In this document: positions 24,666-38,800 of the stretch, piece after piece
Position numbering within the stretch: the first letter of the stretch is position 1
Layout of the letters: the number at the start of each line of letters is the position of its first letter
Assembly (NCBI GenBank): GCA_021613535.1
Contig: CP075493.1
Coordinates: 9,672,001 to 9,736,000 of the forward strand
Length of the DNA stretch: 64,000 bases
Direction: 5' to 3'
Source: Adineta vaga
Lineage: Eukaryota; Rotifera
The notes under the pieces: model-generated
What the model was told of the DNA's origin: nothing
Database searches by the model: none
The model's input: only the letters and a program-made list of their open reading frames with translations
Translations under genes and position numbers: made by a program

Positions 24666-27600
24666 ATGAATGACAAATATGCAATTGACAAAGAAGTACA
24701 CAACAATGATGATGATGATGAAGAAAAACATCAAGCAACCATTTTAGATGAATTCATTCCAAAAAGTCATAGTTTTCAATCATTTGCTAATCATTATGGA
24801 GTTTGTGAAGAACATCTATCACGAACAGATCAGTTTAAACAATATCTTCAAAAACACTATGGCTCGTTAAGTTTCTTGTGTTGTCTCAATGCATTTCTGG
24901 AGAGAATTCCATTGATTCGTTGTTTAAAAGATTACAACGTACGTAAAAACTTATATGGTGATATTATGGCTGGTATTATAGTAGCGATTATGCATATACC
25001 ACAAGGTAAATAAAGTAATAATATTAACAAACATAAGATGAGTGTTGTTTGTAAATATAGGAATGGCATATGGTGTTTTAACAACTTTACCACCTGTTCA
25101 TGGTAAAGAATCCGGAAAAATCTTGTTTAATTTATATGAAATTCGTTTTTGATAGGATTATATGTTTCGTTCTATCCAATTATTGTTTACATGATCTTTG
25201 GCACATGTCCACATCTATCGATTGGTAAATTCTATCGGATTATTTTTTCAAAAAAGATTCTCACTTGTTTATTTCAGGAACATTTGCTGTGATATCATTG
25301 ATGGTTGCTCAAGCTATTGAAGGAGTAATTAATTCACCACTGAGAATGATGAACAACAGTACAGAAATATCTTCGAATCAATCAATGTCATTATTAACAG
25401 ATGAAAAAATTAGTATAGCAACAACATTAGCTTTGCTTGTTGGTCTCATTCAAGTAAATTTGAATATTTAATTCAGAATTGTTCCTTTTTAATTATATTC
25501 TTTTAATAAGATCTTATTGTTTCTTCTACGACTTGGTTTTCTAAGTGTTTATCTAACTGAACCATTTATAAGTGGTTTTACATCAGGTAGTGCGATACAT
25601 GTTCTTACAAGTCAACTTCCTGCAATATTTGGTGTAAAAAGTCCACGTGGAATTCAAGGTCCATTTAAAATACCGAAATTCTATATTAAATTGATTTCTA
25701 TCATAATTCATCGTATTAATTGGGTATCAACAGCAATTGGAATAAGTTCAGTAGTGATTTTATATATAGCAAAATATTTAAATGAACGATTTAAATCAAA
25801 AATCCGTATTGTACTACCTATGGAATTAATTCTGGTATGTTCGTATTTCTATTAATTACATTTTCAAAACTCCAAAAAGTCATTTAGTTAATCATCGGAA
25901 CGATTCTTTCACATTTTACTCATCTACATTCCAAGTATGATATATCAATTGTTGGCAATATTAAAAGTGGTTTACCTCCACCGACCCTTCCATCATTTAA
26001 TAATGCAAATCAATTAATTGTTCCAGCTATCACTATTGCTGCTGTTAGTTTTTCGATTTCGATTTCCATGGCCAAAATGTTCAGTCGAAAACATGGATAT
26101 AGGGTTAGTTCAAATCAAGTATGTATAATGAAAAACTTATCGAAAATAAACAGTATGATAAAACCATCCGAATTTCAGGAATTATTAGCCTATGGAATGT
26201 CCAATGTTGTTTCATCATTCTTTCAATGTTATCCTAATGCAGGTTCATTAAGTCGTTCCGTAGTTCAAGAAGGTAGTGGTGGAAAAACATTACTGATAGG
26301 TGGATTTTCTTCGATTATTTTGGCTGCGGTTATTATGGCATTAACTCCATTGTTTCGATCGTTACCTATGACGTGTCTAGCAGCTATTATCATAGTTAAT
26401 TTAAAAGGTCTTCTCTTTCAAATCAAGGATTTGATCTTCTACTTTCGAATCAGTCTATTAGAATGTGTAAGAATGAATCAAAAACTAAATCGAAAACTTA
26501 TTTCCATTCGACATTAGATTTTATGGACAATGACGTTTGTTTCTGTTGTTTTGTTTGATGTGGATATTGGTTTATATGTTGGAATATGTACATCCTTTAT
26601 TATTAATACTGTACGAACTCAAAAGTAAGATCTAATTCTTTCAAAAGAAATGATCGAATCAAATTACTATTATTATTATTATTATTATTTAGACCTCGAT
26701 TTGTAACACTTGGACAAGTAGATTCGACAGAAATTTATAAGAATATTATTTATTTTCCTTCCGTAAGTTAAGCATACTCTTCACAAATAATTCTCACCAA
26801 TCTATGTAGGCACATCAATATTCTCATATAAAAATTCTTCGCTTTGATGAATCACTCTATGCATGCAATGCATTATTTTTTAAACGGAAGTTCTATGAGC
26901 TGATTGACATACACATGACACAACCACCGATTATTCCTTATGGCAATAATACAGATAATCATAAACATAAATCTCTTTATAAATATGTTATTCTTGATTG
27001 TGCACCATTCAATTACATTGATACAGTTGGAGTGAAATTACTTGTCGATGTATGTGAACAAAATAGACGAAGTGAAGCATTCTTTTTTATGACGAACTCT
27101 ATTTTTAGATTTTCAATGATCTACAAAAACGAGACATTGTTTTCTACTTAAGTGAATGTCGATGTAAGTAATGAATGAATTATTTTGTTATCGGAAACAT
27201 CCATAAATAACTTTCTTTTTAGTTGAAATTCGTCATACATTTGACGCAATGAAATTCTATGAAAAAATTGGTTTTCATAAAATTTATGTAACGACACATG
27301 ATGCAGTTGAAACTGCAAGAAATGCTCTAAAAAATGGTAATTTTCTATTTTATCTTTTATTCACTAAAGACTATCTTTCGCTTTATTTAGAATTACATAA
27401 TAATGATGCAATAGCCGTAGCTGTCGATAATTCAGTATAAATTTTCAAATAATTATCTTGAACAGTTTTTTTTTAAATATTACTTTAGTATTTTATTGAT
27501 TTCAAACAATAATATCTATATAGAACAGTATATCTTTACTTTTATAAAGTCATCCATTTTGTAATGAACTGTATACGATGTGGAGGAGAAACTGTCACTC

Positions 27601-27807
27601 TCATTTCGTACAAAACTAGTTGATTTGTTTTCGATTTTCTCATGAAAGTTGAAGATGATTGTTTTTCTTTTTTGTATCAATTTGATTTTGATTGAAATAC
27701 AAAAAACATTATAGATAGATCCTCTTGTATTTTCTTCTGATACAAATCAACGAAAATTAGTTGAAAAAATACATCCAGATGCACGCAAATATCGATATGC
27801 AGAATAA
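24666..27807 (+). CDS. SLC26-family anion transporter (sulfate permease plus STAS)
   Basis: Multi-pass anion exchanger or channel of the plasma membrane. The cytosolic N terminus is acidic (NNDDDDEEKH), then the transmembrane core has DIMAGIIVAIMHIPQGMAYG, GLYVSFYPIIVYMIFGTCPH and the SLC26 signature region FSRKHGYRVSSNQELLAYG, NVVSSFFQCYPNAGSLSRSV. The C-terminal STAS domain includes YVILDCAPFNYIDTVGVK. Introns are short; one (about 26628-26693) ends in an ATT/TTA repeat. The terminal exon needs care: one reading stops at TAA 27438-27440. A GT at 27435 can instead splice to 27715-27807, adding IDPLVFSSDTNQRKL and ending KYRYAE, which looks coding and is used here. The SLC26 member and its substrate cannot be decided. 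Confidence 0.88.
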
Positions 27808-27880
27808 GAAATGAACACAATCATACAAATATATTGAAGCACACGAACAAAATATAGATGTAGAAAATAAATAATTGTTA

Positions 27881-30800
27881 TTAAGATGATGTTGATGATG
27901 GTTTGAGCATACCTTTGGCGATGAGAAATGAGAAATTGTCTTGCAATTCAAGATCATCATCACTGTTCATCAATCCATTTTCTTGTTCAGTAAAATCTAA
28001 CATCCGATGACTTGCATTTCCAGATGAATCTGAATTACTTGTAGGATGTTCTGGTGTGCTTGATGATATTGGTTGCTGATGTGTTGTTGAATTGTTTTCA
28101 GTTGTATCTGATGATGATGATGATTGTCTTCGAAATATATCCATCATATTATTTACTTGCATAACTTCATTAGTATTTGTATCATTATGAACAAAATAAT
28201 TTTCATCATCGGGTATATTGAAATCATTTTTCAATTCATCACCATCATCGTCGTTGTCTTCATCTGATGATGAACTATTTGAATTTGTTGATGGTTGCTT
28301 TTCATTGCTATTTGCTAAATAGATCGGTTGATTTTTCCACAAGAGATCGTTCTTCGATATTGCCTAGATAAAAGAAACACAGAACTACAATATCTATCTA
28401 TTTAATCAATCTGTCTACTGCCGCCATGATTGGAAAGAAGATATGATTGATAAATTTTCGTTTGTTCGTTCGTTCGCTCGTTTCTTTTATTGGTAGTGTA
28501 CTAAGGCAAGAAAAAGAATAACATACACATACATATCTGCATACAAAAGAAAAATAGATATAAAAACAAACTACGAAAAAATGTTCAATAGATAGAAATA
28601 GACGACAAAATGCATACCAATAGGGACGAAAGGCAGACAGCGGCAGCAGACAGATTTGTATGTATATGCTTTTTGTATGAACCAGCATTTGTCGAGATTT
28701 TCTTTTCCTTTTTTAGGATTCATCGTGTTCATTTCCTACCTCATCTCGTAGTGTTGAGGAGGATCGTATTGGAAAAAGTCCAAAGTCATTATTGATTTCA
28801 TTGGTTTGTAAAGAACATAATTGTTCGAAATTCGATTCGGTTGCAGATGTGGCATTTTTTTCTTGTTGTTTTCGATGATTTTCAAATAAATCAGGTAATA
28901 TCGGTGGAGTATTTGTTTTCGGCTGATCATCATGATCATTAGAAGTTGTTTTTGAACTAAGATTATCATTTATTTCTTGATACCAAAGTGTATCTTCATT
29001 GAATTTTGATGGAAAGTCAGGCTCAAATGAAATCTATTCGAGAAGAACACAAAGTGTCAAATATTATTTTGCTACATGTTTTCATTACTTTTTTCATTTC
29101 AGCAACTTTTTTTTCATTTGCTGTTTGATCATTCTTCATTAATTCATCATCAATATCAAATCGTTCGACTTCATCCTAAACAGATAGAAACAATTGTTTA
29201 TTCGTTAAAGAACTTTTTTGTTATATTTACATCTTCTTCATCATCATCATCCACATAAGGTTTTGTACCAAATGATTTCTTATGAAATGTTTGTCGTCGT
29301 AAACTTGCTTCCGTATTATCAGTTGCACTACCCATATGTGTTAGAAAAGATGATGTTGTTGATCGAAAACTACTTGTTGTACGTTCAGTAATATGCATTG
29401 CTGACCATTTCTTTTCATCTTCATTCAAATGATCTAGTATAGTTTGCCAACGTGTCTGTAATGCATTCGTATTTTCATCTGTATGTTGAAAAAAAGATGA
29501 ATAATTGTCGAATGTTAAAGCATGATCACGTAAATAGCGGAGAATTTGAGCAATATGTCCAGAATTTGGTGATTTAAAACGAATCTTTTCCGTTGATGAA
29601 TTGTCTAATTTCGTTTTTTCATATTGATCAAATAGATATTCGAATAAATTGACTTCAGTCGGATTTAAAAGCGATTGAAATAATTTATGTAAACATCGAC
29701 TTTTATAATGGAATGCTGAAGACTCAGAAAATTCTTCCTGATTTTCCAGTCTTGTACGTGTCCATAGATCATTAGGTTGTTTCACAACAATCGAATTGTT
29801 ATGAATTATTGAACGAATAATGAAATAAACTTGTGTATGTAGAAAATTATTGTAAATATGTCGAAGAAATAAATCAATTAAGATTTGTAATAAACGACTG
29901 GAATTAAGTATTTCATAGATATGATCACCGGCATAATCATTCGAAATAGTCGAGATTAATTTAGAAAAAAATTTAATTAAATTTAAACGTGTCGAACCTA
30001 AGAAAGAAACATAGAATAAATATAACGAACAAGAAAGAAGTCGAAAATTTAACCGAGAGGATCATGAATAAATTGATATTTGATTGTTTGAGAATTTTCA
30101 TTCGATGTTGAAATTAATGGTTGTGTTGGTGAAGAAAGTAAAGTAATTAATGATGGTAAATGAGAAGGAATAACTTCAATTAAATTTAAATAAATACGAA
30201 CAAGAGGATCTTTGGTAAGATTTAGGAAAGCAGTTTCATTCTCAGTAGATTTATTCACCGGTGGAGTATCTCCTTCATCATTAATCTAAAAAGAGATTTA
30301 CATTTAGTGTTCTATAATCTCAATGTTTTTTCTTCTACCTGCATTGGTTCATCTTTAATCGATGTTAATGAAATACATATAGGTACAGGCATTTGTCGAT
30401 TAAGAAGATCAAGAATACTTTCAAGAAATTCACATCCAACGGCAACAAGTATTGGACGTTTTATTAATGCATCAAATATTCGTTCGAGATTAAATTTAGA
30501 TACGATATGTTCAGCAAGAACAACGGGCGTTAGTTTTTCTTCGGTATCAGCATTTGTCGATTTCTTTTCATCATCACTACTCGATGAATAATGACGAGCT
30601 GATAATGTTCCTGAATAGAAAAGAAAAACAAAAGAAAATTAGATAGAGGAGAAGTACGTGAAATAAACAAACCTTGACTATTTTCCATTCTACCATAGAG
30701 TAAACGTTCGATTGTTGCTGATAATGATGGTCCAGTAGTATCAAAATCAAGGCCAACTTGTTGATCAAATGCTAAACGTAAAAGTTCACTAAGTAAACTT

Positions 30801-31420
30801 GTTATATTAATTTGAATAGATTTTGATTCAGTTAATAGAAATTGTTCAATAAGACCATCAATTAAATTGATATCTTCATACCATTTAATTGCATCTGAAC
30901 GTTGTTCAGCTGAATCAGATATGAAATGATACAACATATCTGTCATTGATGTTGAATCAAGATGACGAAGAAAATCTTCTTTAAATGTATCTCGAGATTT
31001 GAAATAAATTAGAATTTCATTTGGTTTACGTATAATTAATGTATTTATAATTCGAACAAAATAAGATGCAAGAATAGGATTTAATGTTTCATTATCTTTT
31101 GATAAGAGAAATGAATATAATAGATCTAAATTTTCTTTTTCTAAAAGAGCATCTTGAACACGTTGAAAATCTCCTGATAATAATTCACTAACAACATTTG
31201 CATTTCGATAATCTGCATCACTTGGAATTGTAATGATATGATGAATTAATTCTTGCATAATATTTCCTTGAACAAGATAATCAAGTAAAAGTTTATTTTG
31301 ATTAAGACATTCTTGTATTAAATCTGATTCATTGAGAAAATCTTGTAGTTTTCGTTCATCAACTGGTAAATCAAGTAACTTATCAATTGAAGATGTAACG
31401 ACATGACATTCCCAAAACAT
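27881..31420 (-). CDS. PP6 regulatory subunit, SAPS domain (PPP6R-like)
   Basis: Regulatory subunit that directs protein phosphatase 6 to its targets. Seven exons in transcript order: 31420-30673, 30610-30339, 30285-30054, 29997-29231, 29175-29088, 29033-28740, 28363-27881. The N terminus MFWECHVVTSSIDKLLD and LNESDLIQECLNQNKLLLDY starts the SAPS helical repeats, which run for about 500 residues. LLSELLRLAFDQQV, FNLERIFDALIKRPI and LPSLITLLSSP are typical. The C-terminal third is low-complexity and acidic (Ser-, Asp- and Asn-rich), as expected for a disordered tail. The intron between 28740 and 28363 is 376 nt, much longer than average. Symbol left blank because PPP6R1, 2 and 3 cannot be separated. 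The gene converges on SLC26. Confidence 0.9.
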
Positions 31421-32878
31421 GATTATATCGTTGTCGAGTCGAGTTTTTCTTTTTTTATAAATATGAAAATTACCTAGAAGAATACAAAAGAAAACACACT
31501 GTAATAGTTGAAATTAATAATAAAGAATTCTTTTTCTATCCGATCATATTACAATCTACCTTTGCTTTCATATAACTCTTTCTGCACATGTTTATCTCCT
31601 TCTGTCGAGTTATTTAGCTAGATTTCATCCAATCCGACTAGTTTCCTGATCAAACAGAACAAAAAGAGGAATGAAGGCTTCAATGTTCATTGAATTGAAC
31701 AACTTAAAAATGTGTTTATGAAGTCTTCTAAGTCTTGGGAACTAAGACAACAAATCACAGTGGATTGTTTTCAATCATTGATAGTAGCAAGTGTTAAAAG
31801 ATAAATTCAAGAGAGTAATAGAAAGTAAATTTCATATCTTAGATCAATAAATAGGAAAAACAACATCAGTGTCATACATTTCGAACGTCAACATTGTTTA
31901 AATTGATTCTAGCGATAATTATTGATATAATTTAAAATGAAAAAATTTGATTTAAATCAAATGATTTTATTCTTTTAAACACATTAAAATTTTATAATAA
32001 TAATAATTTTCGAAATTTGCAGACACAGATGTCGCTAATGATCAAGAGATACAAATTTACTTTCTCAAGAGTATATTTTAGTTGTCATCATCAAGAATAA
32101 TTCAATGTTGATTCTGTTTTTACGACATTGTCGTTGTCAAGTGCTCATATTTGTTTTTCAATTCTCTTCTTTCTCTTACTCGATAGTTAAGAACATCTAT
32201 TTCAATCGTTTCCGATCCGATTTCAAGAGAGTAATATGTCAATTAAGTATGAAGTGATTGACATGCAGTTAACAAAACAATAAAATAAAATTGGTTCAAC
32301 TAATAAACAGCATAATTTATTCTAAATACATCCGATAATTATTGACCTAGTTGATGAAGCGGAGCAACTTGTTCTTTTAAATATCAACAATAGATTTATT
32401 TGACTTTAACATATAAGTTTTGAATCAACATTAGTAATGAGTTAGTAGAAAGAATTAGGTAAAGATTGTAATTCTAAATAAAGGGAGAGAGAGAGAAAAA
32501 AAAGAAAGAGTTACTTAGCAACTCTCATGTAAGTGTATATGTGTATGTGTTCGCCTTGCATTTTTTCAGACAAGAAACGAAGCAAGGGAGAACGTTTGAT
32601 AACGGTAGGATAGGTAAGTAACAGAAGAAAGAAAAAAAAAGAAGAAGAAATGTTTGAAACTCATTAATCGATTCCTTTTCAACGACAATGACGACGATAA
32701 TGTTATTCGTCGTCTAAATAAAAATATTCTTGAATTGTTGCCAGTCATTTGTTGTAGACAAAAATTCTCTCTTTGGCAAGTACTTGTTACGACTACTTCA
32801 ATTCGAAATTAAAAGAAACAGGTCGTTGTACTTTCATTCCATTTTTAGATTCTTGTGTGTGTGTATTCATTCAGCAAT
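31421..32878. other. Intergenic spacer, 1.46 kb, divergent
   Basis: Lies between divergently transcribed PP6 regulatory-subunit and dynein genes. It is AT-rich with a GA-rich purine run near 32480-32510. No exon recognised. A TTTTTAG acceptor at 32842-32848 lies 30 nt before the dynein start. Confidence 0.4.
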
Positions 32879-35800
32879 ATGGCCGATGAACTCGATATTG
32901 CTGACGTACGCGTCTATTTTCTTGCTGATTATTTGATTAAATCGTTACGTCTACGATCGGATAAATGGACTAAAATGATCCAAATTGAAGATCAAAATCG
33001 AACAATTCTAGATTTTTGTGACAAAGCTCAACCAACTCTAGTGGTCTTTCATGTTAATCCAGCTGGAAATCTTGTACGATGAATTTTTTTCTTCTCATCA
33101 TTTGATCTATTTGATATATTTAGGTTGTTGGAACTTCATTTCCTGCATCACTTAAAAGCAAGGCATGTTTTTTTGCAAAAAAATTACCTGAACCATTACA
33201 ACGTGAATCAAAAGAAAAAGTTGCTTCAGCTTTAAACTTTGGTGATTTATCCAATGCTGCACTTGAACAATTACAAATCTATGTGAATGATGTAAATCTT
33301 TTCTTTCAATTTGAAGATTCTTTTCATTGAAAATGAAAAATTTTACATATAGGTCATTCGTCCATTGATTACTACACCACAAAATCATGAAGAATGGCCT
33401 GATGTTGTTTCAAGTGATTTACAAAAGCATGTTTCTGATCTTCAATCTCAACTTCAAGTGGTTACCAGTCTTGTTAAAGGTAAAATTTTACTTCCCTATC
33501 CAAAGTATACTGCTCCAACAACATCAACAAATGGAACATCAACACATGCTAATGGCCATTCACGAACATCAGAATCATTACAAACAAGTTCAAGAAAGTA
33601 AATAGAAAATCATTGATTTGATCATACGACTATACTTTCATCTATATTTTAGTGGAGAAGTGATTGATTTAAAATTAGTTCATGCTGTCGAATCTGTTGT
33701 CATTGATTGGTCGCATCAAATTCGTCAAGTATTAAAAAAAGATTCAGCACAACCCTTACTCGACGGTCTCGATCCATTACCATCAACTGAAATTGAATTC
33801 TGGAAATCGAAACGATCACATTTAGAATCAATTTCCGAACAAGTAAGCACAACATTTTTATGAAAAAAACAAACAGTAATCAATTCATTTCTTTAGCTCA
33901 ATGATCCGCGTGTTACGAAAATGGGTGAATTACTTGATAAGAGTAAAAGTTCTTATTATCCATCATTTTCACAAATACAAAGCGATGTTAGTCATGCACT
34001 TGAAGAAGCACAAGATATTGATACATATCTACGTCCATTAGCAAGTCATTTCGAAACATTAGAAACAACAGATTTTCTTGAAGCTAAATATTTATTTAAA
34101 CCCATGTTTCATATCATTGCTTTAGTTTATGATAATTGTCAACACTATGCAAGTGCATCAAGAATTGTTGTTCTTTTGCAAGAAATATGTAACTTAGTAA
34201 TGAAACAAGCAAGTGAACATTTAGAACCGATGGAATTATTTAAAGGAGAAGTTGACGAAGCATTAAGAAAGATTGATGATACAATAGAATCATTAGAAGA
34301 ATTTCGTAAAGAATATGATGAAACTCGACAATTGATGGGTGCAAAATGGGATTTTTCTCCGGAACTTGTTTTTACTAAATGGAATAGTTTTATCAAACGA
34401 GTAGAGAAAATCAAAGAATTATTTTCTACAGCAAATGCTTTTCTTAAATTAGAAAAAGTTGAAATTGGTGGTGTTAAAGGTTGTATAGACAAATATGTCA
34501 TTTTCTGAATGAAAGTAATCTTGATATTTAGGTCGTGCTTTATCAATGGAAATTTTACAAATTTTTGAAGAATTTAAAGAAGCATTTGAAAAATTCAATA
34601 CTAAAACATATAATCCACTTGATACAAAAAATATGGTAACTATTCGTTATTTTATTTCTGTTAATTAGAATTTTTCAAAATTATATTCTATTTCATAGGA
34701 TTTTCTCGAAGATATCGAACAATTTCAAGAAACAATTGATGATCTTGATCGACGTTTAGGTCGTATTGCTAATCAAGCATTTGTGGATTGTAATAGTCTT
34801 GAAGGCATGTTTAAATTAATTCAAATTTTTGGATCATTACTTGATCGACCAAAAATTCATCAAGTTTTTGCACATAATTATGTAATCATTCTCAAACAAG
34901 TTGAACAAGAAATGGATGATGCAAAAGAATTGTTTGATCAACAAATGGCTTATCAAGATGAACATGGTTCTATTCAATTGGAACGTAATATGACGAAAGT
35001 TGCTGGTAGTTTAGTATGGGCTGAAGAACTTAAACAACGTTATACTCAACCAATTGAACAATTTCGAATCTTAGAGAATGAGTAAGATGAAATTTTGTAT
35101 GAAGAAAAGTTTTAAAATTGAAATTCTTGTCCAATTAGAATAACACAGAAACCAGAAGCAAAACGTATTGAAGAAAAATATAATGAATTAGATACATTGG
35201 TTGATGAATTTATTCAAAATCTTTATAAAGAATGGGCTAATAATGTAGGTGAAGCATCGAAATTTAATCTAAACCAAAATTTAATTACACGAAATCGAAA
35301 AAATGATTTAATTCAATTGAATTTCCATCCTCAAGTATGTTTTCTTTTGATTGATTTCAAAAACGTTTTCTATGTTGATATTTTGTAGCTTGAAACAGTT
35401 TTACGAGAAGTTCGTTATCTTGAAATCAAAGATCGCACAGATATACCACAAGCTGCTTTGGATATCTACAAGGACAATAATACATATTTATCTTATATTA
35501 ATAATTTGAATTATACAATAACATCATATAATAAAATTCGTGAAACTGTTGCTGAAGTTGAATTTCCATTGATTGAACGGCAACTTCAAGCAATCGATCA
35601 ACAACTATCAGATGCAGAAAATAAATTGACCTGGGCAACACCTGGTAATATATTAGATCTTATTCATAAATTCATTTCAAAAGAATTGAATATTATCGTA
35701 GAGTCTTCGAAATACTGTTGAGAAATAATAGAGACTTACTAGGAACACGATTGTTGTTATATAGATAAGGAAGAGAATTAAATCTAATTATCATTGTTTT

Positions 35801-38800
35801 TAATTCAGATATTGGTGATTATATTCTTCGTACTCGAACGATGGTGTTTGATCTTGAACAACGTCTTCAAAAATCAAAAAATAATATTCTTGATATTCAA
35901 TCAATCATGGCAACATGGTCCAAAAGTCCATTGTATGAACGTGCAAGTACACGTGGTGGTGCAACGGAAAAACAAACAAGTGCAGATAATCTTCTAATAT
36001 TATCTGATTTAGATGAACGATTAAATAAACGTTACCGAGAAATTCGTGAAGCTGGTGATCGTATACATAGTTTAGTACGTGATAATCGACAATATTTACA
36101 AGTAGATGAAAATGATTCGACAACATCAGAAAATTGGAAAGCTTATGTTGAATATATTGATGAAATGATTACAGATGGATTTTATGCAATTATTCAATGT
36201 GATTTAGATTTCTTTCGACAAGAAACTGATCGAAAAAATAATCCCGAACCATTATTTCAAATCTTTCTCGAAGTTCATGTAAAAAAGTCTAAAACATTCT
36301 TTGAAACTGTCTTCTATCTTTTCATTTTTCTAGCCACCAGAAATGTTATTTTCACCTTCTATTGAACCAAATGCACCTGATGGTTTTGCTGATTTTGTCG
36401 ATGGTCTTATTGCTAATTCGTATAAACAAGCATCATTGATTCCACGTTTAGCTAAACATCTTCCTCATGAAAACTATCAACCAGATATACAAGAAATGAG
36501 TTCTTTAACTGAAATTCGTCATGAAATTAATGATCGTGTTCAACGTGTTCTATCTAAAGCAAATGAATATCAACGTTCATTTGATCGTTATGCATATTTA
36601 TGGACAGATGATCGTAAAGAATTCATGCGACAATTTCTTCTATATGGTCATGTTTTAACACCCGAAGAAATTCAACAACATGCTCTTGATGGTATACCAG
36701 AAAATCCTCCAACAACTGCTCAATTTCGAGAACAAATCGATACATATGAAGCAATTTATGATGAAGTTGAAAAGATTGATCCACTACAAGTTTATGATAA
36801 ATGGTTTCGCATTGATGCACGACCATTTAAACAAACACTTTTGAGTACAGTGAAAAAATGGTCATTCATGTTTAAACAATGGCTTATCGAACATGTTACA
36901 AATAGGTAAAAAACGATTTCTTTCTCTCTCTCTCTTCATTGAACATCTTACTGACTCTATCTTCTTAACTATTTTAGTTTGAATGAACTTCAAGAATTTA
37001 TTCAAAAAACTGATGCACATTTGAAACGTCCAGTAAAAGAAGGTGATTATAATCATCTCGTAGAAATTATGGCACATCTAGCAGCAATTAAACAACGTGA
37101 ACAAGCAACAGATGCACTATTTACACCATTGAAAGAAACAATTGAATTATTGAAATCTTACAATCAAGAATTACCTGAAGAAGTTCATGAACAACTGGAA
37201 ATTTTACCTGAAAAATGGTTAAATCTGAAACGTAATTATGTTGCTATTCGACAAAATGTTGCTCCATTACAAGCACAAGAAAATGCAAAAATACGTCACC
37301 GTTTAACTGAATTCGATGCTTTACAAACACATTTTCGTGAACGATTCAAAAATGAAGCACCATATGCATATGATACGCCCAATGCTTATAGAAGATTGGA
37401 TCGAGTCAATAAAGATTTAGCAAAACAAGAAACAGAATTAGAAAAATTAATGAAATCATCTGCATTATTTGAAGTTTCATTTCCTGATTTTAAATTGATT
37501 AAACAATGTCGAAAAGATATTAAATTATTAAAACAATTATGGGATTACATTAGTTTAGTTCAATATAGTATGAATGATTGGAAATCAACACGCTGGCGTG
37601 AAATCAATGTCGAAGCGAGTAAGAAATATCTTTTCAAATAAATACGTTTTATATCAACCGTTTTTGTTTAATTAGTGGATGCGGAGGTGAAAAAATTTCA
37701 ACGTGATATTAAATTACTCGATAAAGAAATGCGTACATGGAATGCATACATTAAATTAGAACAAATTCTTAAAAATATGATTACAGCACTTCGTTCAATA
37801 ACTGAATTACAAAATGCAGCTATACGTGATCGACATTGGGATGAATTGATGTCTTGCACTGGTGTACAATTTTCTATGTCAGCTCAAACAACTCTTGAAG
37901 AATTACTTAATCTCAATCTATATAATTATGAAGAAGAAGTAAGAAATATTGTTGATAAAGCTGTGAAAGAAATGAGTATGGAAAAAACCATTAAAGATAT
38001 TGAAAATACATGGAAAACAATGGAATTTACAACGGATCCACATCCACGTACAGGCATTCAATTGCTCACAGCAAGTGATGAACTTATTGAAACATTGGAA
38101 GATCATCAAGTACAATTACAGAATATGTTACAATCAAAATATATTGCATTTTTTGAAAATCAAGTTTCATCATGGCAAAAGAAACTTAGTCAAGCTGATC
38201 AAGTGATACAAATTTTACGTGAAGTACAAAAAACATGGGCGCATTTAGAATCGATTTTTATTGGAACAGAAGATATTCGAAAACAATTACCCGAACATTC
38301 ACAACGTTTTGATGAAATCGATCGTGATTTTAAAAAAGTTGCTCAAGAAAATCAACGCGATTTGAATGTTATTAGTTGTACAAATCGTAATGGTGTCTAT
38401 GAACAATTAGAAAGTATCAAAGATCGTTTATCTATCTGTGAGAAAGCATTAGCTGAATACTTAGAAACAAAACGATTAGCTTTTCCAAGGTATTGTCATT
38501 TTCTCTGCTCAAGAAAATATAATGAACTATCTTTAGATTTTATTTTGTATCACCGGCTGAACTCTTAGATATTCTATCGAATGGTAACGTACCAGAAAAA
38601 GTTATGCGACATTTAAGGTATTTCATTTCTTCTGTTATATTGAGTTTTGCGAAAAAATCTTTCTTGTCCTTTAGTAAACTATTTGATTCGATTGCTCGAC
38701 TTGAATTAATTGATAATAAACGTACACGGGATGCGCCTTTCAAAGAAGCAATCGCTATGTATTCAAAAGAATCCGAAAAAGTCGATTTTCGAGATTCATG

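Noticed and set aside
30307-30591. Plus-strand frame inside the PP6 regulatory subunit
   Set aside because: It is the antisense shadow of conserved SAPS-domain exons and has no domain of its own.
35644-35808. Possible break in the dynein frame (stop after SSKYC)
   Set aside because: A donor after ACACCTG and the acceptor TTAATTCAG before [10 protein letters not shown] remove it as an intron, and homology is continuous.
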